64,000 bases of DNA, from NCBI GenBank assembly GCA_029962745.1, contig CM057162.1, positions 18,747,408-18,811,407 on the forward strand, in the 5' to 3' direction. Under the pieces are notes generated by a model. The model was not told the origin of the DNA and made no database searches. It saw only the letters and a list, made by a program, of their open reading frames with translations. The stretch comes from Echinometra lucunter. Lineage: Eukaryota > Echinodermata > Echinoidea > Camarodonta > Echinometridae. Shown here piece after piece: positions 21,157 to 33,790 of the stretch (position 1 is the stretch's first letter; each line of letters opens with the position of its first letter). The position numbers and the translations under genes were made by a program.

Positions 21157-23540
21157 AAATCTGAAATTTTGCAAAGTTCTGAAAATCCTTACACAGTTTT
21201 GAGTGCCATTTATTCACAATTTGGGAGTTATTCATTTTGACCGTTTTTTTTTAATTTTTCGAAACCTGATATAGAACTGCTATGTTTCTTTACCATAGTA
21301 TGCACCTAATTTTCGTAAGTACAAGCAAACATCAAAACAGATGAGACTTTGCGTACCAAGAATTCTCTCTTTTAAAATGATTTTGCTGATAAGAATACTA
21401 CTTTACTATCTGTTAGCTAAATTGTAAGAACAAATTGACAGGCACCGTGACAGTTGAATTTGATATACTTTCACACTGATTGCATTTTAGGTTCAGGTCA
21501 AAAGGTCAATTCCAATAACATATTTTTTCCTTGGTATGCCAAGAAATAATCAAGAAAATTACACGAAAAATACGATAACATTTCGTAACCTTTCATTAAA
21601 TCGAATTTGAATTTCTTTGCAAGAAAAAATCTTAAATTTGTGCAATCGAGAGTCGCGTTCAAAACCAAAAGGGATTTTTGTTACGACCTTGATTTTTTTT
21701 TCTGTTCTTTTCTGTCAATGTCACAAAATTGATTTTTGTCACTGAGGAATCTTATTTTTTATACTTAGTAAGAAAATGGAAGACTGAGAAGTTACTTAGT
21801 CATACCATTGTTGATGCTTTCTACTTTTCTGTTGAGTCCTCTGCCCATGGTTTGGTGATAGAGTGCGTTATGGTCGAGTGCATGATGGTCGACTCAGTGA
21901 CTCTCGGGATCCCTCAGATCTTACGAGGAGCCCATCAGTGTTATTGTTACTGCCAGGTTAGTACTGGGTGTGTTGGAGGAAGGTACGCTGGTTAAGAGGC
22001 AAGCGACAGTGTTGTTGGTACCATGACCTCCCTTCTGCAAGACGAAGGATGAAACTTTGTGGTGGATCCCTCAGAATGAATGAAATGGTACCCTGACCCT
22101 CCATCCATGAACAAGGGAAATTTGGAGAAGAGGGTGGATTATGTATGTTAGGGTGATTACTGAAGAGAGGAAGAGTGTTGTCCTGTTGTCCCCTGTTGTT
22201 TCCCTTCTGATTATTGAGGGGCAAAGTTGTCATGGTTGTTCCTGCTCTCACAGATGGGATCTCTTGACGATGATGAGGACTTGCTTTTCTCCTCCTTTGG
22301 AGCAGATGCCAGCTGTTTGGTCCTGGTTTTGTTCTTTGTGTGATGATCTACACAGTCCTTCTTGGATTGATGAGAAGTGGGATGACTCTGAGAAGCTTTT
22401 TGAGCGAGCATGGAGGTTGAATCTAGGATATGCATGTCTTACAGAAGTTCGGTGGCGTAACAGCCGGGGGGGGCAGGGGCAGAGTGCCCGCCCCCTGAAG
22501 GATTTCTGCGGGAAAATCCACCAAACCACCGGGAAAAATTGAAAGGGAGGGAAAGGAAGAAAAAGGAAGGGAGAAAGGGAAAGGAAGAAGAAGAAAGGAA
22601 AAGAAAGAAGAAAGGAAAAGAAAGAAAGAGAAAGGGAAAGAAAGAAGGAGAAAGGGAAGGAAGAAGGAGAACGGGAAAGAAGAAAGGAAAAAGGGGAGAA
22701 AGAAGAAGAGAGGGAAAAGAGGTAAGGGAGGGGGGGGGGGAGAAAAAGGCAAAGGTAAACAAAAGAAAAGAGGGAAAATTTAGTACCCTAACCCCGGAGT
22801 TTCCGGGGGCTCCACTATCTGGAGCCCAGCAGTGGCTTTCCCTGTAGACCCCCATCAGGGGCACTAAGCCAGAACCCTGGGCCCCACCCGCTAAGGGCTT
22901 CGCAACAAGCAACTCGCGGTGCGGGCTCACCTCTGCATATTCTATTTCTAGACTTAGATACCGGGAAATTTTCGGCTCTGCCCCCCCCCCCCCCGATAAC
23001 AGGCAGAGAATGTAAGAGGCCGGGAAAAGTCAACGAACAATTCAAAGAAACGTCAGAGCTTCCGCGCTTCGCGCGGGAGGGGAAAATCACCATCCCTGCA
23101 CCCTCCCCCTAGCATGCCTAGTGAGCGCCCTTTGCACTATCGTCCTCCTAAAATGAAATCATAGCTACACCACCGATTCTAGACTAAATTACCTGGAAAT
23201 TTTTGGCTATGTGTATGCCCTCCCCCCCGATAACAGGCAGAAAGCGTAAGAAGAGCGGGAACTGACAGCGAAAAAACGTCGGAGCTTCCTGCACCCTCCC
23301 CCTAGGGTCACTACCATCTTAAGAAACGTCGGAGCTTCCGCGCTTCGTGTGGGAGGGGGAAAACTCTCCCCTCCCTGCACCCTCCCCTCTAGGGAGCACT
23401 ACATTGGCGTAAATTCCGGGGGTGGGGATCACCCCCACTTCGGGGAGAGGTGTTTTACAAATCCCCCCCATGCGGACACACTTTTTAAGGAAGAAAATAT
23501 ATTTTAATTAATCAGTTAGTAAAAATTCTGAATATCTATC
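21157..23540. other. 2.4-kb segment present only in the second version
   Basis: Continuous here, absent between 3240 and 3241. It holds AT-rich DNA (21157-21830), an unrecognised stretch with a moderately long open frame (22141-22540), a purine-rich GGAAA/GAAAG tract (22540-22760), and repeated blocks with poly-C and CCCTGCACCCTCCCC motifs (22960-23400). No gene is supported. Confidence 0.7.
22540..22760. repeat. Purine-rich GGAAA/GAAAG tract
   Basis: About 220 bp of nearly pure A and G on the plus strand, ending in a G run. Open frames across it (Lys/Glu/Arg-rich on plus, Phe/Ser/Pro-rich on minus) are compositional artefacts. Confidence 0.9.
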
Positions 23541-23725
23541 ATAAACAACCATCACATTTTAAAATTTCTATTTGAAAATGCTACTGAAAACAAAAAAGGG
23601 GTTATTTTTGGCTCCCTCGCTTCGCTCGATCGTCAGAATATAAAATAAAACAAAAAATAAAATCGAGAAAAGTGGTTATTTTTGACTCGCTCAAATTGAC
23701 TCCTCAAATTGGATTTACGTCGGTG
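23402..23725. mobile_element. hAT-like MITE, complete, perfect 8-bp duplication
   Basis: The left end CATTGGCGTAAATTCC and reverse-complemented right end CACCGACGTAAATCC are flanked by GAGCACTA at 23394-23401 and 23726-23733. It is the same family as 7419-7908, with the shared TTATTTTTGGCTC..TCGCTTCGCTCG block. Confidence 0.85.
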
Positions 23726-24711
23726 GAGCACTACCGTCCTCCTAAAATGCAGTCGTAGCTACGCCACAGATTCTATACATAGATTGGTTACCGGGAAATT
23801 TTCGGCTCTGCCCCCCCCCCCCCCCCCTGATAACAGGTACCTGTTACGACCCTGCAGAAGTTCACGATGTCTCGGTGCATAAAAGGTCAAAACATCTCAG
23901 CTTTGGCTTTGCCTTGAGTTCGTTGGAGATTGATATAGTGTAAAGTTGGGTCGGTTATTATGAAGAGTTGTAGTAGCAAATCTGGTACGATAGTTCATGT
24001 AATGACTGCTTGGTAGATCTTAGTTCTTCCTGTCCACCTTGGTTCGATAGAGGACGTCATCGAACTACAAAACGAGGGAGCCGCCAGAGATATCGCTTGA
24101 TTCGAAATCGACGACTCCCATTGAATAAAAGGCTGACGTCGTCAGTAACCATGTGTTTGAGTTTTTCCATTTCTTTGTCTTCCTTCTGGTGATGGAGAAT
24201 CTTCAGCTGGGAGTCTTGTTGTGAGTGTATTTCCAGTGTAGTTTGCGTACCTAATGAGATTAATCTAGGAGTTAGGTTGTCATGACAAAACTGACTGAAG
24301 GAGGTTGTGAGTTTGGTAGTCTATTTGGTTGAATTTGCTCATAGTTATTTAAAATCTTTTCCTTCACATACACCGGTTCCATATTCTACCTCATTTCCAT
24401 TTTCTTTCATCATCTCCATTGAGCTCATGACTCTCATTCACCTATTCTCTTTCATTCAGAATATTTCTCTGAACTCATACTCATCCCACCGCTACCATCC
24501 GTGTAACATTTCATAATTTCTCGCTGAAACACCCCACAATCAATCATGAAAGAAAACTCAGTAAAAGCACTCAATGAAATATCAGAAGAACCGTGTAAAA
24601 TAAACTTGTAGCTGAACTGAAGAACTCATAATGAAAAATCGACAAGATGATGTCCAGTTGTGCTCTGATTTATTGGCCTGCAATGTTTTTTTTTTTCTTC
24701 AATATTTCAAA

Positions 24712-25138
24712 TACACTGAAATGAAATAGCAAGTAAACCAATAGAGAAACAGAGAATTGAAGAACCCAGAAAGGCAGACGAACCAAGGGTGAAGCAATAA
24801 GAAATATGTGGGATGAGTATGAGTGAAAGTCAATGTTTTGAATAAAAGAGAATGGATCGATGAACAAATGAGTCAAGGACTGAATGAAGGTGATGAAAAG
24901 AAAATGGAAATAAGGTCAGGTAGAGAACTTTGAGTAAATTAATCCTCCTAAATTTTCATTCTCATTCCAAATACTTTTCTGAGCCGTTTGGTGCTTGAGG
25001 CGTCAAAAGGGATCTCCACCTGGTTCTTTTTGCGGCAGCTCTGGGCAGTTGCAGATCGGGGGGGGGGGGGCAGCGGGCCTTAGACCCCTAGACCCAAAAT
25101 TTGTGTTGTTCAACCCATTTTTGACCATTTTGGGTACC
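24712..25138. repeat. Sequence replacing the THAP-bearing block in the second version
   Basis: 425 bp that does not align to 4392-5972. Its first 200 bp are an inverted copy of the repeat at about 4000-4300, so in this version the two face each other around the 24.3-24.7 kb segment. Confidence 0.55.
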
Positions 25139-25327
25139 TCGGCCCCCTGAAAAAAGGGCCCCCAAAAGAGAACAACGCCGGAATGGCAAATGTAATGTAC
25201 AACAATATTGTTTTCTTTGCTTGTCGTGAAATTTTTGGACCTGTAATAGGATAATAGGTTACGCCTATTCCCCTAATACGGATTTTACAACGCACCCCCC
25301 CCCCCATCCGGAATGTAATGTATAATC

Positions 25328-25364
<37 letters not shown>

Positions 25365-25399
25365 TCGCTAAATTACACACAAAAATTTCCACGGCCATG

Positions 25400-25625
25400 G
25401 GCCGCCACTCAAATCCTGGATCCACGGCTGGCTCTGGGGGCTGTCTCAAGGCTCAGTCCCTTGCACCTCAGCTCCTTTTCTACAGTTCTTTGCCATGTCA
25501 TGGCCTCCTCCCCTGGGGTGTCCATTTGAGAGCTCTCCTTGGTACAAGTGAAGATGGTGGCATATGACATAGGTGTCCCAGCCATCTCCAAAGCCTTGCC
25601 TGGACTGCCTCACAGCTTTAACCTC
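25400..25625 (-). pseudogene. LINE C-terminal remnant (minus strand), partner copy
   Basis: Same remnant as 6262-6545. The open stretch 25409-25591 contains the TWQRTVEKEL motif near its middle. It is truncated at both ends and flanked by simple repeats. Confidence 0.4.
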
Positions 25626-26341
25626 CTAAATGTTGGTGAGACTTAAATCCACGCTGTGCGTAAGGGGAAGACAGCTGTTTTTAAATCAAAATTTCATTTG
25701 AGTAACAAGGAGAATGTACCAGTGGGCATAAAGATTTTTTTTCACAGTGAAACCATACATCAACAAGGAGACCTCCTCAATCGCCTTTACTGCGATCGAT
25801 AAACAGGGAATTGTTCAGCGGAACAACGTACGGGGAGATCGGGTTGACCAGTTGACATACGGCTATAAGTAAATATTATCGATCGAGAAGACCAACCAAA
25901 GGTTATAGGAACGCTGTAAGTACAAACGGTATACAATAAGCGCACCATCATTAGCCGAGTAGATAGTAAAGGACAGCATGCAAGTCTTCTTGCCATGGAA
26001 AGAAGAAAATTGTGACACGTTTTTAGTCTTTTTCTTCTACGGTTATAACATTCCATTGTCTGGTCTCAGGAAGTAATATAGCTAGCCCTATAAAGTGATA
26101 GGGCCTACTTATTTATCAATGCATGCAGTAACATAAAGAAGGTAAGTTTATTCCTTTTGTCTTCTCAAATTTCATAGGTAGGCATACATGTTTGTTAACA
26201 CGCTATCGTTTCACCTGTCAACAGTAACTGACAAGACTCTAGTTGGTTTAACATGTTATTGCATTTACATAGCCATTGATGGATGTTTATGTTTTTATTT
26301 GTAGATTCTGCCGGTCTGTGATAAATATTCGTTTTTGCTGT

Positions 26342-27026
26342 TGTAAAAGTTATATTTGTCATTTGTATTTGATAGTTTTACATGTTGCTTTCCATATTCT
26401 ATGATTTGCAGTTTCTCGCATCTCATTATCACTTCCATGCATCTCATTTACACTTTACAGTTTCGTGCATCTCATTTTCAGTTCAGCTCATTAGTATTCA
26501 TCCCTCTCTCCATCTTCACAAGTCACCCTTCCATTGCCACGCCTGTTTTCTTCCATTCCATTTCCACTTCACATTGTCACATGCTCCCTATTCATTTCAC
26601 TTCAACTTCCACTTGCTCTTCACACGATCCTATTGTTTAGTTCTCATTTATATCTAGGCCATCTCATGTTCATCCTTCCATGTTCTCTATTGGTTCTTCC
26701 TTCTCTATGGGTTCTTCTATTATTTTGACTACACCATTTTCTATGTTTTAGATTGGTTATTAATTGATGATGTCACCTATATGCAGTCCTGTTCAAGTTG
26801 AATTTCTTTTAGTAAAATCAGTGCAACTCAGGATCTGATCTGGTCAACAAATAATTTTTATTTGCCTCGCCTACTTAGACTTTTGGGTGTTTACTTCTGG
26901 AGAGCAAGAGTTTTTATGAGTTTTTTTTTTTTTTTTTTTTTTTACTATGAGCACTAATCTAGTGCAGTATAACAGCATAGTTTGAGAGCAGTTTGAGAGC
27001 CGAGAAAATTTTAATCAGTTTACACT
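26342..27026. other. 685-bp insertion/deletion difference between versions
   Basis: Present here, absent at 7200/7201. The junctions read CTG|TTGTAAAAG on the left and TTTACACTG on the right, with a possible TGTAAA inverted end and short CTGT flanks. It holds a CATCTCATT-rich tract and a poly-T run. No protein is recognised. Confidence 0.6.
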
Positions 27027-27252
27027 GTTTTTTGTTTTGTTTTGATTTTGATCACTCAACGCTGGGATTTAGACACATAATTGTTATTGGATCATAGTGA
27101 CAAATTATAACCTTCGCTTCTTACAAGTTTTTTTTGAAGTATGTAAATCAGAATGCATATTGCAAAGGAGGTATTTTATATCAAATGCTAGGTCGGCAAT
27201 GCAAATATTTACTCGACCTAGCAGCACGCTTGATATAGTACTATGCAATGTG

Positions 27253-27745
27253 CATTGGCGTAAATCCCGGGGGGGGGGGAGGGGGATGGGGGATATATCC
27301 CCCACTTTTTTGAGAGGGGGGAGGGATGGCATGTTCAAATATCCCTCACTTTTTAAGGAAGAAATTATATTTGAATTAATCTTTATATATAATTGTTATT
27401 AATCTGTCATAAACAACCATCATATTTTAGAATTTCTATTTGAAAATGCGATTGAAAACCAGAAAAGCGGTTATTTTTGGCTCGCTTGCTTCGCTCACTC
27501 GTCATATTTTCAAATTTTCATTTGAAAATGCGATTGAAAACTAGAAAATGGTAATTTTTGGCTCGCTCGCTTCGCTCACTCTCAAGATAAAAATTAAAAT
27601 CTGTGTAAGGGGGGGGGGGGGGGTCTGTGCAGGTAGATGAGGCCGTGTGCTTATATTTAAGTGTGAGTTCGACAGAAAAAAAAATCGGTAAAACAGTTGA
27701 TCACCCCCCCCCCCCCCCCCTCCTCAAAGTGGATTTACGCCGGTG
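27253..27745. mobile_element. hAT-like MITE, partner of 7419-7908
   Basis: Same insertion at the same target: GCAATGTG flanks at 27245-27252 and 27746-27753. It therefore predates the split of the two versions. The poly-G and poly-C tracts differ in length. Confidence 0.85.
27601..27722. repeat. Poly-G and poly-C tracts inside a MITE
   Basis: G run at about 27608 and C run at about 27704 near the right end of the 27253-27745 element. The partner copy has shorter or interrupted runs. Confidence 0.7.
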
Positions 27746-28755
27746 GCAATGTGCAATATACTGAATGAACAATAAATCAATGATTTCCCCAAGGTGAACT
27801 GCAATAGCTCGTCGCTTCAATCGTTTATCTTTCCTGTATATAGGTTCTGAATAGTGAAGTATGTTCAATGGATTGCCAGAGTCAGAATGCATGTTGTTTA
27901 TTGCCAGGTCGGACAAGCCGAAATATACCCGACCTTGCAACTCGTCATATATGCAGTGTACACTCTGGTGTTTGAAAAAAATCTTCCCGGCGACTGCTGT
28001 ACAAAGGTTTAAATAAATTGGTGTCCTGAAATCTCTTCCTCTGCTCTCTCAAGTAATAGCAAAGCGGGTTAAATGGATGGAAATGAGGGCACTGTAACAA
28101 CTAATTAAATTTTCCTGCAATGACAAGTATAATTCTAAACACCTAGCTAGAGAGAAAATGTAGATAGAAACCTTTCGTTCATGCAATGAAGTAAGCATCT
28201 CTCGAAAATATCGCGCTCAGGAGCTTCCACCACTATATTGTCGAATATGATGATGTAACTAATTACCTTTTGTACCTGAACAACCAAATCCAAACATTTG
28301 AAGCAGAAACCAGCTCGTATCATACATGCATGCAAATCCAAAGTATTTTTCATTATTTTGATGTACAAGGGGAGCAGATGCAAGGGCCCCACAATTTCGG
28401 CCAAAAACAAGAACAATAACAAAAACTTTAACTTGTAAAAGCTCATTGTTCGCAAAACCATAAAATTCACGTGCTGCACCCATGGACCCCGCCTATTTTG
28501 GTGTTAGCCTCCGCCCCCTCAAAAAAAGGAAATAAAAAAAGTTCCGCGGCCCCTGCATTATTATACCAAGTAGCATGGAGTCAAATGAGTCATTTACGGC
28601 TCTAAGCATGCTAAGAGGGTTCCTGTCGTCTTGAAATTATCATAGAATTTTAGTATCTCAGATCTGGTTAAAATCATGGGGTGAAATACATTGGACTTGC
28701 TCATAAACATACTTGTCTATCTTGTGATCAGACTGACCTCTATACAACACTTTAT

Positions 28756-28888
28756 CAGGGCGTAGATAGTGGGGGAGGGTGAATCCCCCACTGTTTTAAG
28801 TGGATGTATATACGTGTGTATAAATAGCGTATATGCATCAGAGGGAATCGTCCCCCACCCCAGGTAAGAGGACCTGTCTACGCTTATG
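28756..28888. mobile_element. Short hAT-like MITE, partner of 8935-9068
   Basis: Same insertion with CACTTTAT at 28748-28755 and 28889-28896. Confidence 0.82.
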
Positions 28889-29111
28889 CACTTTATCAGT
28901 CACAGGTAACTCAAACATAGTGGAGCACGTACGTCGAGCATTATTATTTAAAATAAAAAAACAATATTTGTTGTTTGTTTTACTGAGGAAAAAATAGATA
29001 AGCACAAAACCAGTACCCCCAAAGGTTAAAGACTGATATTATTTGGAGCTAAACGAGTTTATCTTTATTATTTTTCAACAATGCATATTGTTTTATATAC
29101 TCAACGGTAGT

Positions 29112-29347
29112 CATGGGCGGCGCTACATGGGGCAGGGGGCGACCGCCCCCTATGATTTTTCAAGTGATTAAAAAAAATAAAAGAAAAGGGAGAAAAAAGA
29201 AGAAAAAGAGGAGGAAGAAAGAAAAGTGTGGGAAAAGAGAGGACTGGGTCTTGTAATTGTATACTGACCCTCTTTTTTTCATTTAAAACGTAAATGAATT
29301 ACCTAAAGGTCATCTCCCCCTATCAAAATACCCTGCCGCCGCCACTG
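29112..29347. mobile_element. hAT-like MITE, partner of 9289-9523
   Basis: Same insertion; flanks ACGGTAGT (29104-29111) and ACAGTAGT (29348-29355). Confidence 0.75.
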
Positions 29348-29649
29348 ACAGTAGTCGTACAAAACATTATTTGATCCTAGGTCTCAAATAAAGAGACCTC
29401 ACCCATTTTTACGAATTAACCGTTTATTATCCTAAGTATTGAAATTCGATATTTATTTACCCTTGAAACCATAACAGAGTTTTTATAATGTTCCTCAATG
29501 CAGTACTAAGTATTTAATGTGGAGGCGAACATTCGAGATACGGAGCTTGTTTGCGGGATTCAAAAGACATGATGACACCCCCCACAAACAAACAAAAACA
29601 AAACAAACACGTTTCTATAAGAATATGGTATGACTTTTATACAATAACT

Positions 29650-29662
29650 TTGTTATTATTAA

Positions 29663-29732
<70 letters not shown>

Positions 29733-29755
29733 TATTATTAATTATTAATTATCAT

Positions 29756-29786
<31 letters not shown>

Positions 29787-29990
29787 CATTATTATTATTA
29801 TCATTATCATTATTATTATTAATTATTAATTATTGTTATTATTATTATTATTATTATTATCATTATTATTGTTATTATCATTATTATTATTATTATTATC
29901 ATTTTATCAATATTACTATTATCATTATTATTATCTTCATCATTATTATTGTTATCATAATTATTGTAATCGCTATTATCATTATGATTA
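29650..29990. repeat. (ATT)n trinucleotide array, expanded partner of 9825-9965
   Basis: The same position relative to the second sulfotransferase gene, about 340 bp long against about 140 bp. It ends about 70 bp before the start codon at 30062. Confidence 0.9.
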
Positions 29991-30061
29991 GATTTCATAT
30001 TGTTATTTCAATTGCCGTTGTTAGTGAATGTTGTTATTTCTAATTGGGTAGGGGTAAAGAC

Positions 30062-33000
30062 ATGCTTGCCGTCAGGAGATTCCTGTGTCTTCTCATCCTG
30101 GGGACGCTGGCCCTCGTGTTACTCGTGTTTGCCGTTAGAAGTCCCAACGGGTTCACCCTCACAGCCTTGGAGGAGATAGAGTTTGACGGTGTCAAAAAAT
30201 CGGCCGATATCATGTAAGTGGTAAATTATAATTCTGGCACTGGCGCACTGAAGGGGGGGGGGGGGGGGGGTATTTGCCCCGCCCCAAGAAAAAAAATCAC
30301 ATATGGTTTATTTCTAATTCGATACCAGTTATTTACGCAAGTTGCTGAAATGACATTTCTGAGATTTCTTGTAACTATTTTTTTCTCTGCTTTTTTTTTC
30401 TGTCCCCAAAAGTTTGTGCTCATTACGCCACTGGATCTTGGGGCATTTCTGGGGGGGGGGGGGGGGGGGGGCGTGGAAACTTTTTATTTTTAGTCTGTGG
30501 AAATATATCCATGGGAGGGGGTAGACACTTTTTCACATATCTACAATTTCGATCTTAGAAATCGATACAATGGCTTCAGAGAAAAAACGTATATACATCC
30601 ATGCTTTCTCTTTTAATAAAAAGAAGCAAGTTTCAAGTTTATTTTATTCAAAAGGTACACAAACTCATCAGTAAATTACACATCAGTAATTACTCATCGG
30701 TAATCAGAAGAATTGATAAAGGCTGATTATCATTTTACAAAAGAGAAAACAACATATTGGAACGCATTTTAGCCATAATGGTAGTTTAGTATGCCTATAT
30801 TCCTTATACACCAACTAAAAACTGATAGTTTATTAGTTCTACTGCTAGCGCACAATATTGTAATATTATAATATTATAATCCGTTTACCCAATAAAAATT
30901 AAAAAACGTGAGGATAAAAGAGGAAACAGCTTGCTGGATATACAGTTCTAAATTATTGATTTTTGAAAGATGGACACTCCTTCGCATGATATACATTCTC
31001 AGCAGTATTTCCTAATTGATTATTATTAATTTGTGCCCATTTCAAGAATCCTGTTTCTTATTTACTTTAATTGGGATATTCTCTGTACTAAGGAATGCAT
31101 GTATTATTATCATCATCACTATTTTCTGTTTTCATTGCACACGCAGACGTATTGGACCTGGTGAAATTCGATCAGTTGCTGGCACAGGCATTTCACCCTC
31201 ATCAGATCAACATAGAGAGACACCTGATAACCATGAAGAGCACCACCGAGAAACGAACAAAGTGGAAGATAACAACGATGAGGCTTTAGTCGAAAAACGG
31301 CTTGAGGAAACATCACAAAGTAAAGTTATGAATGCTGCAACATTCGGAAAAGTTTCGTCGTCAAGAACGCCCAAGCCCTTACTATTCGATGAAACGAAAG
31401 AGCGCCCTCATTTTGACAGTGCCAGAAAATCAACACACGCGCATGTGGAGAATGTCCAGTCTGGGCACAACATCACGATGGGCCTATCCTATGGACGCGA
31501 TTTGAAAGACCACGCAACGTGCACGCCTCGAAAGAACCTACTTTTCCTGAAGACGCACAAGACAGGAAGCTCAACCATACAAAACATTGTGTATAGGTAC
31601 GGTGACTCCAACGGTCTGATCTTTGCCCTTCCGAAGGCTGGTGTATACTTAGGAGCGCCCTCCTTGTTCAAGAAGACATTTCCCATCAAGTCTCCGACGG
31701 GAAAATACAACATGCTGGCCAATCACGCTAGATATAACCGACCAGGCAAGTTACAAAAAGAAATCAATTAATTAATCGATGAATTAATAGATAGCAGATA
31801 TATTTTCAAGATCCATAATGTACGCTGCTTAAGTTCCATGTCGAGAGGGGAAAATAACAAAAATGGATGATGCTGCAAGAATCGGGTGTAAAGAAAAAGA
31901 AACGTGAACTGAAAATTTAGGAATTATCAAAAGAAATTTCGCGTGATATAGTGAATGAACTAGCATTTTTCCTATCATCCCATTGCACCAATGACTAATC
32001 AAGTATGAAGAGATGACATGAAGAACACAGGAAGACTTCGTGCAAAACAAACTAGATAAAGGCCCTTTTTAGGCCATTTCATGAAACCATTAATACCCTC
32101 TACTTGATACCAGCTCACTCGATTATATATTAGAGAAAAGATTTGATAGTGATGATTAAACATTGCCAACTTCAATTGCAAAATTAGCCCCCCCCCCCCG
32201 AAAAAAAAAGAAAAATGGATATTTAATTCATGCAATATCGTTTCTTTCCAAATCAAACTCTTCACATGTGCGATTACGATTTCATGATTCCTTTAATGAA
32301 AAAAATTCCAAAAAATAAATACCGCGAGAAAGAAAAGCGTACATTAGTTGGCAAAAAGTGAAAGAGAAATGCTGCAAATTGAAAAATAATGTGTCCCTTA
32401 AAAAAAAGAAAATAAAAGAAAAAAAACATGATTGTTTTCTTTACATAATTAGCAACGCCCATAAACAGCAAGAATGACCAAACATATAAAGAAAAAATAT
32501 TACCAAAGCTCAACTTTATTAAAAAAAGAACATCTAACATGATTTTGCTTCTATGCATGATCTGCATCGATAATAAACACTTAAAGCGAAGTGTTATTTT
32601 CCAATGCTTATCCTCCGTTTCTTTTAAGCTTTGTATAGGCCTACTCGAAGTCTATTTGATAAATAGACATTGTTATGATGTTCATGTCCATTTCCTAAAC
32701 TTTTTTTTTTAATTTCAGAAATGGCAAAGATCATGTATGACAACGCAGCCTACATAACAGTTATTCGTCACCCCTCTACACAGTTTGACAGTATGTATAC
32801 CTTCTACGGCTTCAAAGGCACATTTAAAGTCGATTTAGCCGGGTTTGCGAACGACCCTCTTCAGTATTACCGTAGGCAAGGTTCAACCCCTTTACACAGC
32901 GCCCTCAACCCGACGCTCTACGACCTCGGTATGGCAAAATCGGAGCTGAGCAATGAGGATGCTGTGCAACATAAAATCTCGACATTGGAGAAGGAGTTTG

Positions 33001-33464
33001 ATTTGATCCTCGTATCAGAACATCTCATGGAATCGCTGGTGTTGTTGAAAGATATAATGTGCTGGGATTTTATTGATGTGACATTTTTCTCGGCTAATGC
33101 GAGAACCAAGTCGAAGGTAGGTGAGATGTCAGAGAGAACGTTTAACCAACTTTACAAGTGGAACCACGGGGACGCACTCCTCTATGAACATTTCAATCGG
33201 ACACTTTGGCGTAGGGTTGAGGCTTATGGATGGGAAAAGATGGCAAGAGATGTGAGGACGTTGGAGAAAATGAACGAAGCCTTAGCAGAAAAATGCCTAG
33301 GTGGGACTAAAGCCGAGAAGAGCGTGTCGACGTTGGTTAGCCGGTACATATTAAAGGACAGTATGAAAGAAGACGCCCGGTGTGTAAGAATGATTCGACC
33401 TGCAATACATTATCTAGAAAAACTTAAAAAGAAACAGGCGGGTAACCATTTTAAACGTTTATGA
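30062..33464 (+). CDS. GAL3ST: Galactose-3-O-sulfotransferase (Gal3ST family), version 2
   Basis: Exons are 30062-30213, 31147-31745 and 32719-33464, again 498 residues with identical exon lengths and phases. Signal anchor, KTHKTGSS loop and VIRHP motif are unchanged. The 14 substitutions relative to the first version are two in the anchor/stem (G to S, V to I), seven in exon 2, all before the PAPS loop, and five in exon 3 (L to S, L to I, N to D, R to W, I to L). No disabling change is seen, so both versions look functional. This version lies in continuous sequence with the downstream flank and is the better anchored gene model. UTR limits and promoter cannot be fixed from the sequence alone. 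Confidence 0.9.
30238..30433. mobile_element. MITE in sulfotransferase intron 1, partner copy
   Basis: Same insertion as 10217-10419, with CACTGGCG left end and CGCCACTG right end. Poly-G lengths differ. Confidence 0.65.
31746..32718 (+). other. GC-AG intron of the second sulfotransferase version
   Basis: Same donor CAG|GCAAGT (intron starts 31746) and acceptor ending at 32718. The GC donor is thus shared by both versions and is not a sequencing error. Confidence 0.8.
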
Positions 33465-33591
33465 TAATAGAGAAAATAATGTTTTATTATGGCGTTTCCA
33501 GTAAATTGATAATTATTTCAATTAATCTTTGTTAAAAGAGAACGATATGTTGTGATGCTTATATTAATAAGAATAATAATAACGTCTTATT

Positions 33592-33790
33592 TACCCCGGG
33601 TAGCCACTTCAGCTTTTATCAGCTCTTCTTTCAGCGGGCTCTGCATCACCCTTCTCTATTCTTATAATGCCGAGCGCCTGGCTAGAAGGCAGAAGGTCCC
33701 ATTTTCAAAAAGTCTTTGGTATGACTCGACCGGGGATCGAACCTCCCGTTCATGAGGCAGACGATCTATCACTTGGGCCAGCACGCCCGG
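33592..33790 (-). repeat. tRNA-derived SINE, partner of 13559-13755
   Basis: Same insertion downstream of the second sulfotransferase version, with a smaller internal deletion near the B box. Confidence 0.72.

Noticed and set aside
22141..22542. 133-codon open frame with Trp/Cys-rich stretch (AVWSWFCSLCDDLHS) as a gene
   Set aside because: No recognised domain, it runs into a poly-G repeat at its end, and the region is absent from the other version. Splice sites are not convincing.
22423..22930. Phe/Ser/Pro-rich and Lys/Glu/Arg-rich open frames
   Set aside because: They translate a purine-rich simple repeat on its two strands.
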